Shown here piece by piece: positions 44,475 to 54,700 of a stretch of DNA of 64,000 bases. Below the pieces are notes generated by a model that ran no database searches, was not told the origin of the DNA, and saw only the letters and a list, made by a program, of their open reading frames with translations. Made by a program: the position numbers and the translations under genes. Position 1 is the first letter of the stretch; every line of letters begins with the position of its first letter. Source of the DNA: Ignavibacteriota bacterium (lineage in GTDB: Bacteria > Bacteroidota > Ignavibacteria > UBA10030 > UBA6906); contig JADJHP010000003.1 of assembly GCA_016707525.1 (NCBI GenBank), forward strand, positions 310,001-374,000, read 5' to 3'.

Positions 44475-46423
44475 ATGAACATGCAACGAAGTATCGATCG
44501 GGTCAGGGCATTCAGCCTGACCATGCTCTGGTTCACTCTGACCCTCGTGGACGGCCCGTCCGGACATCTCGTCGCTCAGGACCTTGATGGAAAGCTCCCG
44601 GCCTCCTCGATCTCCTCCGCGATGCTCAAGGATGTCGACGCCGTCGTGCGGATCGATTCGACCCACTTCATCGTCAACGGTTCAACCACCACGAGGAAAG
44701 TCCTGACCGCCGTGACGATCCTGAATGCTGCCGGGCGGCCCTATGGACAGATCTACCTTCCTCATGACAAGTTCAGGAAGATCGAAGAGCTTGAGGGCGA
44801 GCTCTATGATGCCCGGGGCAACTACATCCGGTCGCTGGGTGAGCGGGATCAGCAGGACTTCGCGGCGATCGGAGACTACATACTCTACGATGAGAGCCGG
44901 GTGCGCACAGCCGAGCTCTTTCATGGCGAGTATCCTTACACGGTGGCGTATTCCTACGAGATGTCTGACGAAGCCGGGATCTCTTGGCCCTCATGGCAAC
45001 CTGAATTCACGCGGGCCTCGGTGGAGCATTCCGTGTTCGAGGTCGGGCTCAGCGGGAAGGACACGGTCCGGTGGTGGACGAATGCCGCGCTCCGCCCCGC
45101 GTGGTGCGCACAGAGGACGGATCCGTGTATCATTGGGAAGCGAATCGGGTCCCGGCACTGGAGTTGGAGCAGGTGGGTCCACCGGCCACGGACCAATACG
45201 CATGTGTGAGAACGGCACCGCACACGTTCGAGGTCGAGGGGCATCCTGGAGATCTCACGACATGGGCAGGACTCGGAGCATGGTACCATGGACTGTCGGT
45301 CGGGCGCCAGACACTCTCACCCCGCACGCTCGCTGATGTGGCAGAACGGACGAAGGGGATCACGGGGATCCGCGGCAAGGTGCAGGCGCTGTACGAATAC
45401 ATGCAGGACCGGACGCGTTACGTCAACGTCTCCCTCGGCATCGGAGGCTGGCAGCCATTCCCTGCATCCTACGTGGAAGAGCGCGGATACGGCGACTGTA
45501 AGGCGCTGACGAACTATATGTCGTCCCTGCTGCACGCAGCCGGGATAGGATCATCCCCGGTCCTCGTCTATTCCGGGGCCGAACCCCGTTGGATGGTCAG
45601 GGAATTCCCCCACAACAGTTTCAACCACGTCATCCTGTGCGTCCCGGCCCAGGAGGACACGATCTGGCTGGAGTGTACGAATCAAACCGCTCCTTTCGGC
45701 CACCTCGGCTCTGCTGGTGAGAACAGATTCGGACTACTCGTGCTACCGAACGGTGGCACGCTCTGCAGAACGCCGGCAAGTTCATCCGGCGACAATTGCC
45801 AGGTCCGCGTGGCTTCCGTGGCGGTCACCCCCGCTGCAAACGCCTTTGCCACGGTCCGGACACGATACACAGGAAACCAGCAGGACCGCATCCGCAGTGC
45901 GTTGGAGACCGCCACTCCCCGCGAACGGGAGCAATGGCTCCGGGAAGATATCGGGCATCCTGATGCCGAATTGCGTCGGACCGATTTCACCGGTGTGAGC
46001 GGAAGGCAGTTGTCCGTGGAGGTATCGTTCACGGCAGGACTCCGCGACTATTGCTCCCGGGCGGGCACGAGGCTGCTCTTCACACCGAATCTCATGGAAC
46101 GGCGGAGATACATCCCACCGCCCGACACCCTGCGCCGTCAGCCGATCGTCGAGCGCTACGCGTATACCGATATCGACTCGATCACGTATCTTCTCCCGCC
46201 GGGAAGCCATATGGAGAGCCTCCCGAAACCCACGACGTTGAATGTCCCGTTCGCGCGGTACAGCGCCGGGATCCGGGTGATCAAGCCCCAGGAAGTATTG
46301 TATGTGCGGCGACTCGAAGTGATCGCGACGGAACTACCACGTGAGGCGTATGCTGACTACCGGGCGTTCTGGTCAGAGGTCGTCAAGGCGGACAAGGCCG
46401 TGGCTTCATTGGTGATCGAGTAG
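44475..46423 (+). CDS. DUF3857/transglutaminase-like protein with catalytic Cys (frameshifted)
   Basis: About 650 residues when one missing base is allowed. The first frame starts at 44475 with a hydrophobic leader and a DUF3857 domain (LTAVTILNAAGRPYGQIYLP, YTVAYSYEMSDEAG). It breaks at the four-C run 45095-45098; adding one C would join ...WWTNAALRP to RVVRTEDGSVYHWEANR and the rest, ending at 46423. The second part has a transglutaminase-like domain: QDRTRYVNVSLGIGGWQPFP, then the catalytic-Cys motif GYGDCKALTNYMSSLL (Cys codon 45497-45499), then SFNHVILCVP with the likely His. It follows its paralog by 15 bases, so the two form an operon. These proteins are exported, and their role is not known. 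Confidence 0.85.
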
Positions 46424-46454
46424 GAAGAAACGCATGCGGGACCCGCACGTCGCC

Positions 46455-47630
46455 CTACGTGTACGCTGCATGTGCCCGCGCCGTCGCAACGAAGGCTTCG
46501 ACGTTCTCGATCGGAGTGTTGTACTCGAGGAAATCCGCACTCTGGATGATGAACGGGCCGTTCCTTTTGCCCGCCTCCATCGTTGCGATGGTCGCCTGAC
46601 GGACCTGCTCCACCGTCCCCTTCTGAAGGACATTCACCTGGTCCACGCCCCCGATGATGACATAGTCTCCCCGCACGATGTCGACTGCTCTTCCCAGATC
46701 GGCATCGCCAAGAGGCACCGGCGAGAACGGTTCAACGACCCGGGCTCCAAGTTTCTTGTATGAACCCACAAGGGACATGATCTCGCCACAATTGTGGTAC
46801 ACTGCAGGACAACCCTGTTCCTGGATGAGATCGATGTACCGCTTCTCGTGGGTGAGAATATGCTGTTCGTACGTCCTGGATCCGAGGAATCCGCCCGGCA
46901 CGTTCCCCCCAACGAGCATGACGTCCGCGCCGCCCTCAATGAAGGCGCGGGTGTAGTCCAGCGTGCGATCGATCGTGAACCGCATCAGCTTCTCGAAGAA
47001 CTCCGGCTCGGTCAGGAAGAGCATATACAGCTGGGTGTGATCCATGATCATAGAGGCATTATTGAAGGGGCCACCCGACACCCAGGTCCCCAGGATCCCG
47101 TCGTTGCCGATGTACTCTTTGATCCGGCGGATCTTCCCCTTTACCATCTCTCCGTACGCCGCCGACATCTTCGGTTCGTACGTCATCGCGATGTCCAGGT
47201 CCGCCTCGGTCGCGATGGGCTTCCTGGTGCAGCAATAGACGTAGGTTCCCCTGTTCAGCGCCGTACGCACGAATACCTGCGACAGCTTCCCGTCCGGCGT
47301 CGTGATGACGGAGGACCGCACAAGATTATTCCCCTCCTCGGTGACGTCGGTCTTCACCTTCCATGTGTCGGTCTCGTGTCCATCGTCCACGCCACCGAGG
47401 CAGATGCCCAACGGGTGGTACAGATCAAAGATCATGCGCGCGAAGACATCGCATCCAAGGCTGCGTTGATAGTCGATCACCCTGCATGTCAATTGTTCGT
47501 AATCGAGAGGATCGATCCCCGGGTGGAGTTGGTGGATGAAATGCCCGTGGTCCTGGATGAACAGTGTCACCGGAACCCGGTCAGTGACCTCTCCATTGAT
47601 CGTGCGCAATAACCGTTCGCGTGAATTCAT
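46455..47630 (-). CDS. Uroporphyrinogen decarboxylase (URO-D)-like family protein
   Basis: A 391-residue cytoplasmic TIM-barrel protein with URO-D family features: MNSRERLLRTINGEVTDRVPV at the start, then VMLVGGNVPGGFLGSRTYEQHILTH in two parts, GCPAVYHNCGEIMSLVGSYKKLG, and IIGGVDQVNVLQKGT near the end. The YHNCG and IGGVD blocks match the URO-D superfamily members that include corrinoid methyltransferases (MtaA/MtbA-like) and many uncharacterised proteins in sugar loci. No other heme-pathway or corrinoid-protein gene is present, so a heme role is unlikely. Its start overlaps the stop of the MFS transporter by 4 bases (ATGA), so it is translated with it. The substrate is unknown. Confidence 0.85.
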   Translation of the reverse strand: MNSRERLLRTINGEVTDRVPVTLFIQDHGHFIHQLHPGIDPLDYEQLTCRVIDYQRSLGCDVFARMIFDLYHPLGICLGGVDDGHETDTWKVKTDVTEEGNNLVRSSVITTPDGKLSQVFVRTALNRGTYVYCCTRKPIATEADLDIAMTYEPKMSAAYGEMVKGKIRRIKEYIGNDGILGTWVSGGPFNNASMIMDHTQLYMLFLTEPEFFEKLMRFTIDRTLDYTRAFIEGGADVMLVGGNVPGGFLGSRTYEQHILTHEKRYIDLIQEQGCPAVYHNCGEIMSLVGSYKKLGARVVEPFSPVPLGDADLGRAVDIVRGDYVIIGGVDQVNVLQKGTVEQVRQATIATMEAGKRNGPFIIQSADFLEYNTPIENVEAFVATARAHAAYT

Positions 47631-48997
47631 GGCCGTGGTGTCGACTCCTGGTGCGCATGTCCTGTGGTGGGTGCTTCATGCCAATGCATCTCTATCTCTT
47701 CCAGACTCTTCCCTCTCGTTTCGGGGAGGTAGTGCCGCACAAGCAGGAACTGCACGGTCGTCATGCCTGCAAAGAACAGGAATGCCATCCCTCCACCGGC
47801 CACCTCCAGGAAGCGGGGAAAGAGCAAAGCCACAATGAAATAGACGCTCCACTGAATGGCGGACGCGATGGCAACGGCTTTCCCCCTGATCCGGTTCGGG
47901 AAGATCTCCGCCACAAGCGTCCAGAATACCGGGCCGATGCAGGCGGCAAAGAACGCCACAAAGGCCAGGACGAAGACCATGGTCAGGACCCCCTCGAGAT
48001 GCAGGAAGTATGTCGCTGCCAGGCAGAGCAACGAGACAGACATTCCCAGGGATCCGGTCAGATACAGGGTCTTCCGTCCGACCTTATCGATCACGACGAT
48101 CGCGACGAACGTAAAGATGAAATTGATGAGGCCAATGAACGAGGTATTCAACAGAGCGTTCTGGATCTCGAAACCGGCCCCCTGAAAGATCTTCGGGGCG
48201 TAATTGACGACCGCGTTCATCCCGTTCAACTGGACAAGCCCCGCGATGAGGAATCCCACGAAACTTGCTTTGCGCACCGACGGGGCAAGCAGGTCGCCGG
48301 ACTGCGATGTGCTCTTCTGGTCTTCCAGCGTGCGGGCGATCTCCTCGACCTCCAGATCCGCTTCGGCTGGCCCGGCGATCCGGCCGATGATCGCCCTGCA
48401 TTTCTCCTTCTGTCCCTTCAAATAGAGCCAGCGTGGGCTCTCGGGGATCGCAAAGAGCCCCAGGAAGAAGAGCACCGACGGGGCGACGCCTGTCGCGAAC
48501 ATCCACCGCCAGTCATTCTCGATACCATACAGGCCATAGTTGATCAGATAGGAGATCAGGATCCCGATGACGATCGTGAGCTGGTAGATGGAGACGAGCA
48601 TCCCCCGGATCTTTTTCGGCGCGATCTCGGCAACATACATCGGCGCAAGTACGGATGCCGCGCCGACGGAGAGTCCGCCCACGATCCTGCTCACCACGAA
48701 GGCAATAAAGGTGTGGGAAAGCGCACTGCCCAGACACGAGAGGGCGAACAGCAACGCCACATAGCTCAGGAGTCTCTTCCTCCCGTACCTGTCTGCCAGT
48801 CCTCCCGATCCCAATGCGCCGAACATCGCCCCCAGAACAAGCGAGCCCGTCCCCCAGCCAAGCTCCAGTTCATCGAGATGAAAATACGATTGCAACGAGG
48901 CATTCGCGCCGGAGATGATGGCGATATCGAAGCCGAACATCAATCCGCCGACCATTGCGACCGAGCAGATGAAGGTCAGATAGCTCTTCTGGTTCAT
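47627..48997 (-). CDS. MFS sugar porter (sugar:proton symporter-like)
   Basis: A 456-residue major-facilitator transporter with about 12 hydrophobic segments. Sugar-porter signatures are present: GFDIAIISGA near the N-terminus, DRYGRKRLL after helix 2, RIVGGLSVGAASVLAPMYVAE, PESPRWLYLKG, QLNGMNAVVNYAPKIF (sugar-contact QLNG in place of the common QQ-x-x-G), DKVGRKTLYL and LPETRGKSLEEIE at the C-terminus. It imports a monosaccharide across the inner membrane, probably with H+. The start at 48997 sits two bases after the stop of the glycosidase-like lipoprotein and it overlaps the URO-D-like gene by 4 bases, so these three genes form a tight operon. Confidence 0.93.
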   Translation of the reverse strand: MNQKSYLTFICSVAMVGGLMFGFDIAIISGANASLQSYFHLDELELGWGTGSLVLGAMFGALGSGGLADRYGRKRLLSYVALLFALSCLGSALSHTFIAFVVSRIVGGLSVGAASVLAPMYVAEIAPKKIRGMLVSIYQLTIVIGILISYLINYGLYGIENDWRWMFATGVAPSVLFFLGLFAIPESPRWLYLKGQKEKCRAIIGRIAGPAEADLEVEEIARTLEDQKSTSQSGDLLAPSVRKASFVGFLIAGLVQLNGMNAVVNYAPKIFQGAGFEIQNALLNTSFIGLINFIFTFVAIVVIDKVGRKTLYLTGSLGMSVSLLCLAATYFLHLEGVLTMVFVLAFVAFFAACIGPVFWTLVAEIFPNRIRGKAVAIASAIQWSVYFIVALLFPRFLEVAGGGMAFLFFAGMTTVQFLLVRHYLPETRGKSLEEIEMHWHEAPTTGHAHQESTPRP

Positions 48998-48999
48998 TG

Positions 49000-51252
49000 T
49001 CACAGGCCTTTTTCGATCTTCACCATGGCGCATCCCCGGCGCATACCGACGACCATCCTCACCGCGTCTCCGGCCGGTGCCAGAACGACCGGAACATGCG
49101 CCCCTCCACCCGGGTACACTGCATACGCCTTCAGCGTTGCCTTGAGACCGGGCACACGCCTGAGCGTGACAGTGACCTTTCCACGAGAGGGTCCGAACGT
49201 AACAGGAACAACCCACCCTCCGGGTACCTCGAACAGATTCACCTTCGCCTGCTGATTCCTCGCCTCGACGCAATGAGGTTCAAGGACCCAATTCTTACCT
49301 TTCAGGACACTGAGGAGCGGACCATAGTCCAGGTACTGCTTGTCCACCCAGGCGCTGGGCTGGAGCGAATGGTCATTGGCCGGGAAAGGAGCCATCGGAT
49401 AGACGCCAAGGTGGAGGTAGCGCTGGAAGAACGCGTCCGCATCCGGCCGGAGATTCTTCTCTTCCGAGGTCCAACCGAGAACAGGCCGCCGGATCCCCAT
49501 CAGCGCGGTCAGGTTGAGGGGAGATCCCGCATACGTGAACTCATCGAAGAATCCATCGGTCTGCCGGAGCACATCGATGCGCTTATCGTGATTGTTGACG
49601 AAGATCACTTTCCCCGCGTCGTGCATCATCGGTCCGAGTCTGTCCAGCATGCTCTTCCAGGAGACGATCAACGAACGGGTCGGACGTCCACCGAACCAGC
49701 TCAGGCTGTCGTCTCGCTGGTCATTGTACATCCTGAGCCAATCCATCCTGTCGATGCAGATGCCCGCCGCATCCGGGATCAGAGAGATATGTTTTTCTGC
49801 CTGATCGAGAAGGAACGTCTGATAGACCGGCTCTCCCGGATCCATGATGATGCCGTTCCCCCATGTAAAGAATGGGCCGCCGGTCCGGGACCGCGGATAC
49901 GACGGGAGCATCTCCTGCGTCACTCCCGCCGGGAGGGGAAGGATCGCATCGGCGAGTTTCGCGTACAGAAAGTCGTCCGCATTCTTCCAGAGATCCTCTT
50001 CACTCGTTGCTTTCCGGGGCGGGGCGGGATCGGTCACCTCGGCTCCGAATTCTGTGACATTGAAATAGCTCAGGACATGGAACCCCTGCCACTTCATCCC
50101 CTCACTGTACATGCGCATCGCCTCGATGGTCGTCCTCCCACCGCCGTATCTGGTCCATTGCGCGGTGTCGTTCGCCACCGGAGGAATGAACATGCCCATA
50201 TAGGGAAAGTCGAAGCTGGCCTTCCAGTTCACGCCAAAGGCCATCGTTCGCATCTTCCGGACATTGAACGGTTTTTCGAGCGACGAGTAGGCGCCGGTGC
50301 CGGCGATCTCGTGTGCCTCCGGGATATTCGGTTCGAAGTACCCGGGGTAGGCCTTCGTCATCCAGCGGAGACCTCCGCGCCACCCGGATTCATGAGCGAC
50401 AAGGTCCATATGAAAGCGGATCGGGCCGGCCGCGGAAATGCGATGATACTCTCGGCTGATGACCATTGCCCCCGAAGAACGCACTCTGAGGTTCATATCG
50501 AACAGTGTGTCCGCCGGCGACTGGACAAGGCTCAGCCCTCTGTCTCCATGTTCCTCGGAGACGGTGACCAGCGGTATCCCGAGGAGGTTTCCCTGGAAGG
50601 GGATGAACCCGATCCGCGGTGTTTCGTAGCTGTACGGCGGGGCACCATACCAGATGGTGTCGTTCACGAAGGGGATGGGAAGAAGCGGATCGCTCCAATT
50701 GCCGGTCACATCTGAAGGAAGAATGCCGATGGTGCGCTGTTGCTCGGGCGTCCGGCCACGGATGTCGCCCAGTCTCGGGTCCCCCCATGCAGTCCAGAAT
50801 TTTGCGGACACACTGTCGGGATAGATGAGGTGTGTCTCTATCGGCGTGCTCCACGGCCCTTCCAGGCCCGCAACCTCCACTTCCCAACGGACACTGCCGA
50901 TCCCACGCCGGAACACATCGGTCACCAGGGCCGAGTTACCACCGGACCGTGAGGTCCATTTTTGTTGGAAGCTGAGGAGCGAGTCATTGCGTGTGAACGT
51001 GACGTTTCCTTCCGGATCACAATCGCGGAGCTGCGTGAATGCCCGCACCTTGCGCGCTCCATCAGGGCCGGGGATCACGATCTGCTGCACGGCACCGGTG
51101 GGATCGAACGTCACGGTCATCGCTGGAACGCGAAGCTCGTATGAGCCCGGCTCAGCGGGCCGGCATCCGCCACACACCAGGGCGCTCACACAGAGGAAGA
51201 CGAAAGCGAAGGCACTTCGCCGTTGGGCAGGGAGGAGAAGATATAGGTTCAT
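49000..51252 (-). CDS. Glycosidase-like lipoprotein of unassigned family
   Basis: A 750-residue lipoprotein with lipobox LVCGGC (Cys30). I do not recognise the family with confidence. The N-terminal third is beta-rich, like a sugar-binding domain (AMTVTFDPTGAVQQIVIPGP). The middle looks like a TIM barrel: GFHVLSYFNVTEFG, DAAGICIDRMDWLRMYND, GKVIFVNNHDKRIDVLRQTDGF and DEFTYAGSP. The acidic residues at strand ends (CIDRMDW, FFDEF) could be catalytic, resembling GH101/GH129-like alpha-glycosidases in layout only. A small C-terminal beta domain follows. AAGGAT lies upstream of the ATG. It heads the operon with the MFS porter (two bases apart) and URO-D-like gene, which supports a surface glycan-cutting role. 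Confidence 0.7.
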   Translation of the reverse strand: MNLYLLLPAQRRSAFAFVFLCVSALVCGGCRPAEPGSYELRVPAMTVTFDPTGAVQQIVIPGPDGARKVRAFTQLRDCDPEGNVTFTRNDSLLSFQQKWTSRSGGNSALVTDVFRRGIGSVRWEVEVAGLEGPWSTPIETHLIYPDSVSAKFWTAWGDPRLGDIRGRTPEQQRTIGILPSDVTGNWSDPLLPIPFVNDTIWYGAPPYSYETPRIGFIPFQGNLLGIPLVTVSEEHGDRGLSLVQSPADTLFDMNLRVRSSGAMVISREYHRISAAGPIRFHMDLVAHESGWRGGLRWMTKAYPGYFEPNIPEAHEIAGTGAYSSLEKPFNVRKMRTMAFGVNWKASFDFPYMGMFIPPVANDTAQWTRYGGGRTTIEAMRMYSEGMKWQGFHVLSYFNVTEFGAEVTDPAPPRKATSEEDLWKNADDFLYAKLADAILPLPAGVTQEMLPSYPRSRTGGPFFTWGNGIIMDPGEPVYQTFLLDQAEKHISLIPDAAGICIDRMDWLRMYNDQRDDSLSWFGGRPTRSLIVSWKSMLDRLGPMMHDAGKVIFVNNHDKRIDVLRQTDGFFDEFTYAGSPLNLTALMGIRRPVLGWTSEEKNLRPDADAFFQRYLHLGVYPMAPFPANDHSLQPSAWVDKQYLDYGPLLSVLKGKNWVLEPHCVEARNQQAKVNLFEVPGGWVVPVTFGPSRGKVTVTLRRVPGLKATLKAYAVYPGGGAHVPVVLAPAGDAVRMVVGMRRGCAMVKIEKGL

Positions 51253-51722
51253 GCACGGGATCCTTTTCGATCGCAACGGCGATCGCAGGGCCGACGCGTT
51301 GGCGACGTGCATTCCCGTTGATCGCATGGGTAATGAGGGCGGACCGGCTGGCGGTCGCGAGAACAGGGTACGAGTGACACACGGGCAGGTACGTCACGAG
51401 TATACGCCGTGATGTTTGGAAATGCAAGCCGTTCGCAAAGAGAGTCCACGTATGGAACGGCATCGCGCCTCACCAACCGGCCTTGCACGCGGAGTCATCC
51501 GAGGTGTGATTCAGGTATGGTTTACGGTATGGACGGCATTTGACACGCCGGTGTGGTAGTAGTATCTTGACCTGACCCCCGCATGATGAGTACCGAATCC
51601 GGTCGCGCACGGACCGAAGCGAACGCATCGGGGGTTCTGACCTTGTAGCGATACAAAAGAGTGACGGCAGATCACAACAGTTGCGCCCCATTGGACGAAT
51701 AGGCAGGAGGTTCTCCGTCGAC
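51253..51722. other. Gene-free interval between divergent genes
   Basis: About 470 bases with no convincing gene. It holds the promoters of the divergent glycosidase-like lipoprotein (-) and the large GH2 gene (+). A good candidate promoter for the latter lies at 51540-51568. Confidence 0.5.
51540..51568 (+). promoter_or_regulatory. Candidate sigma-70-like promoter for the large GH2 gene
   Basis: TTGACA at 51540-51545, a 17-base spacer, then TATCTT at 51563-51568. This gives an exact -35 consensus, ideal spacing and a four-of-six -10 match, about 155 bases before the ATG at 51723. Unconfirmed; this lineage may use a different consensus. Confidence 0.4.
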
Positions 51723-54700
51723 ATGAGACAACGACTCTCTGAGTGTACCCGCGTATTCTTGATACCAGGCCTCCTCGTCAGTCTTCACATAGGCAGGCAC
51801 CTCGGATGGTCGCAGACGGCTGCACCCCGGCAAACGCAACACAGCCCGGCGGCCAGAGACACACCTACCGTTGCCACGGACGTATTCGCGGCCATCGGCG
51901 GCCGTGCCATCGGATCAGATCGAGGCCCGCTTGAGGACGTGCATCCCCCGTCGCTTCCCCGGACCATCCTCCGGGGTGGAGAGTCCGATCCGGGTGCAGC
52001 CTTCACACCACGGCCAAAGATCGACACACCCGAAGAGTTGAAGGAAGAACTTGCCCGGCAGCGCGCCGTGTACGCGCAGTACCTCAAGGACCTCGCCCCC
52101 GCCCTCCCCTCTCTCCGCGAGACCGTGCGGATCGAGACCTTTCAATGGCGCCTGGAAACCGACGCCGACCGATCGGACTTTCAGCATACGCTGCGGGGTG
52201 CCGGAAGGTGGACGAACGTCAGGGTCCCCCATTTCGGCGGACCGATCGGCCGCGCGGTCGCATTCTACAGGACAACATTCCCGGTGACGCGGACCATGCT
52301 CGGCAAGGGCGCGGTCTTTGTCCGGTTTGGCGCGGTGGACTACAAGGCGCGCGTGTTTGTCAACGGGCACTACCTCGGCTCGCACGAGGGATTCTTCGCC
52401 GGCTTCGAATTCGATTGCACCCGGTACGTCCGCGAGGGCTCCAACACGCTGCTTGTGCAGGTTGAGAACGATGCGATCTACATGGGGAACGACTCGTGGG
52501 GGCAGGATGAGGAAGGAGACAAGATGTATGCGGCAACCAACCTCGGGTGGGACGATCCCGGGTTTGGCTGGCACCATTGCCCGCCCGGATTCGGCATCTA
52601 TCAGGACGTGATCGTCGAGGGTCGAGCCCCGATGCACGTTGCCGATCTCTGGGTACGGCCGCTGCCCGACGAGGAACGCGCCGAGGCATGGGTCGAGGTG
52701 TGGAATACGGACCGGCGCAACAAGCCGGCGTCTCTGGAGATCTCCGTCTACGGTCAGAACTTCAGGGATACGGTCATCAGCCGCCTTCGCTACATCCCCG
52801 GCACCCGGATCATTCCCGGCGTCGGAGACCTCCAGAAGCCGACGGACAATCAGGACGTGACCCTCACGATGGGTCCCGGCATGAACCTGCTCAAAGTGCC
52901 GCTCGTCATACCGGAGGTCCGGTGGTGGGATCTCAACACACCCTGGCTCTATCAGATCCAGGTCCGACTGCTCGACGATGCCGGACGTGTTGTGGACCAG
53001 GCGAAGCGTCAGTTCGGTATGCGCACCATGCGCCAGGATGTCGATGCGATCCCGCGGGGACGCTTGCTCCTCAATAATAAGCAGATCAGGCTGCGTGGCG
53101 CAAACACGATGGGATTCGAACAGCAGGATGTGTTTCAGAAGGACTTCCCGCAGCTCGTGGACGACATCCTGCTCGCCAAGATCTGCAACATGAACTACCT
53201 CCGGCTGACGCAGAGGCCTGTACAACCTGAGGTGTACGACTACTGTGACCGTCTCGGGTTGATGCTGCAGACCGATCTTCCATTGTTCGGCTGCATGCGC
53301 TACAACAAGGTCGCGGAAGGCGTCCGTCAGGCGGAGGAGATGGAACGGATCGTCCGCGCCCATCCTTCCAACATCATGATCAGCTACATCAACGAGCCGT
53401 TTCCCAATGCCAATGGCAAGCCCCAGCGCCATCTGACCCGTCCCGACCTCGAAGCATTTTTCGGCGCTGCCGACCGGGCCGTGCGGATACTGAATCCGGA
53501 CCGCGTCATCAAGCATGTGGAAGGCGACTACGACCCACCGGGCGAGACACTGCCGGACAATCACGTGTACTGCGGTTGGTACAACGGCCACGGCCTCGAG
53601 CTGGGAAAGCTTCACAGAGGATATTGGGTACCGGTGAAACCCGATTGGATGTACGCGTGCGGTGAGTTCGGTGCGGAGGGGCTCGACCCGGCCGATCTCA
53701 TGCGGCGCCGGTATCCCCGCACGTGGCTGCCGGGCGCGGACGAATCCCGATGGTCACCCAATGCCATCCCCGGCTCACAGACCGGCAATTTCCACTACAT
53801 GTGGTTCGACACGCAGCACTCGCTGGCTGATTGGGTGGCCGCCAGTCAACGGCACCAGGCCTGGGCAACGCGGCTCTTCGCCGAACGGTTCCGCCGCGAC
53901 GATCGCATGACAGGCTTCGCGATCCACCTGTTCATCGATGCCTTCCCTTCCAGTTGGATGAAGACGATCATGGACTGTGAGCGCCGCCCCAAGCCGGCGT
54001 ACTTCGCATATCGCGATGCACTCGAGCCGCTGGCGGTGAACATCCGCACCGACCGCTGGGCGTTCACGGCCGGAGAACAGATGTCGTTCGAGTTCTGGCT
54101 CTGCAACGACACGCCCGCGTCGCCACAGGGACTGCAGCTCCGGTGGCAACTCGAGCAGGATGGACGCGCCGTCTATTCGCGCCAGTCGCCCGCCACCGTC
54201 GAATCCATCCGAGCGGCCTTCCAGGGTTACTTCGTCCATCAGGCACCCGACGTGCGTGAGCGGACCCGATTCCTCCTGCGGCTGGGGCTTGCCGATACGG
54301 ACAGCATCATCGTTGACACAAGCATCGAGTTCGACGTGTTCCCTTCACTCCCACCGCCTGGTGCAGCGGCTATCCGCGTTATCGGCACAGGTGACGGAAG
54401 GGCGCGGCAGTTGCTGGAGGAACTGGGAATGAACGAGGGCGGCGCAACACCATCTGTACTCCTGATCGACGACGTTGCCGAATATGCGAAGCATCGGAGC
54501 ACCATCGATAGTGCTGTCGCTGGAGGTGCGAGGGCAGTGTTTCTGGAGCTTCCCGTCGGGACATACAAGATCGGTGGCTCTGAGGTACGTGTCGAGGAAT
54601 GCGTGATGCGCGCCAGGGAGTTCGTGTCGCGTGCCACCGGCCACCAGCTCGTTGCCGGGTTCGAGCCGGAGGACTTCAAGTGCTGGTATGACCCCACGGT

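Noticed and set aside
47621..50715. Long rightward open frames opposite the MFS porter and glycosidase-like genes
   Set aside because: They are antisense to well-supported genes and encode Arg/His/Asp-rich sequence typical of shadow frames.
51915..53615. Leftward open frame of 566 codons
   Set aside because: It is antisense to the GH2 gene, which carries catalytic glutamates and domain motifs.
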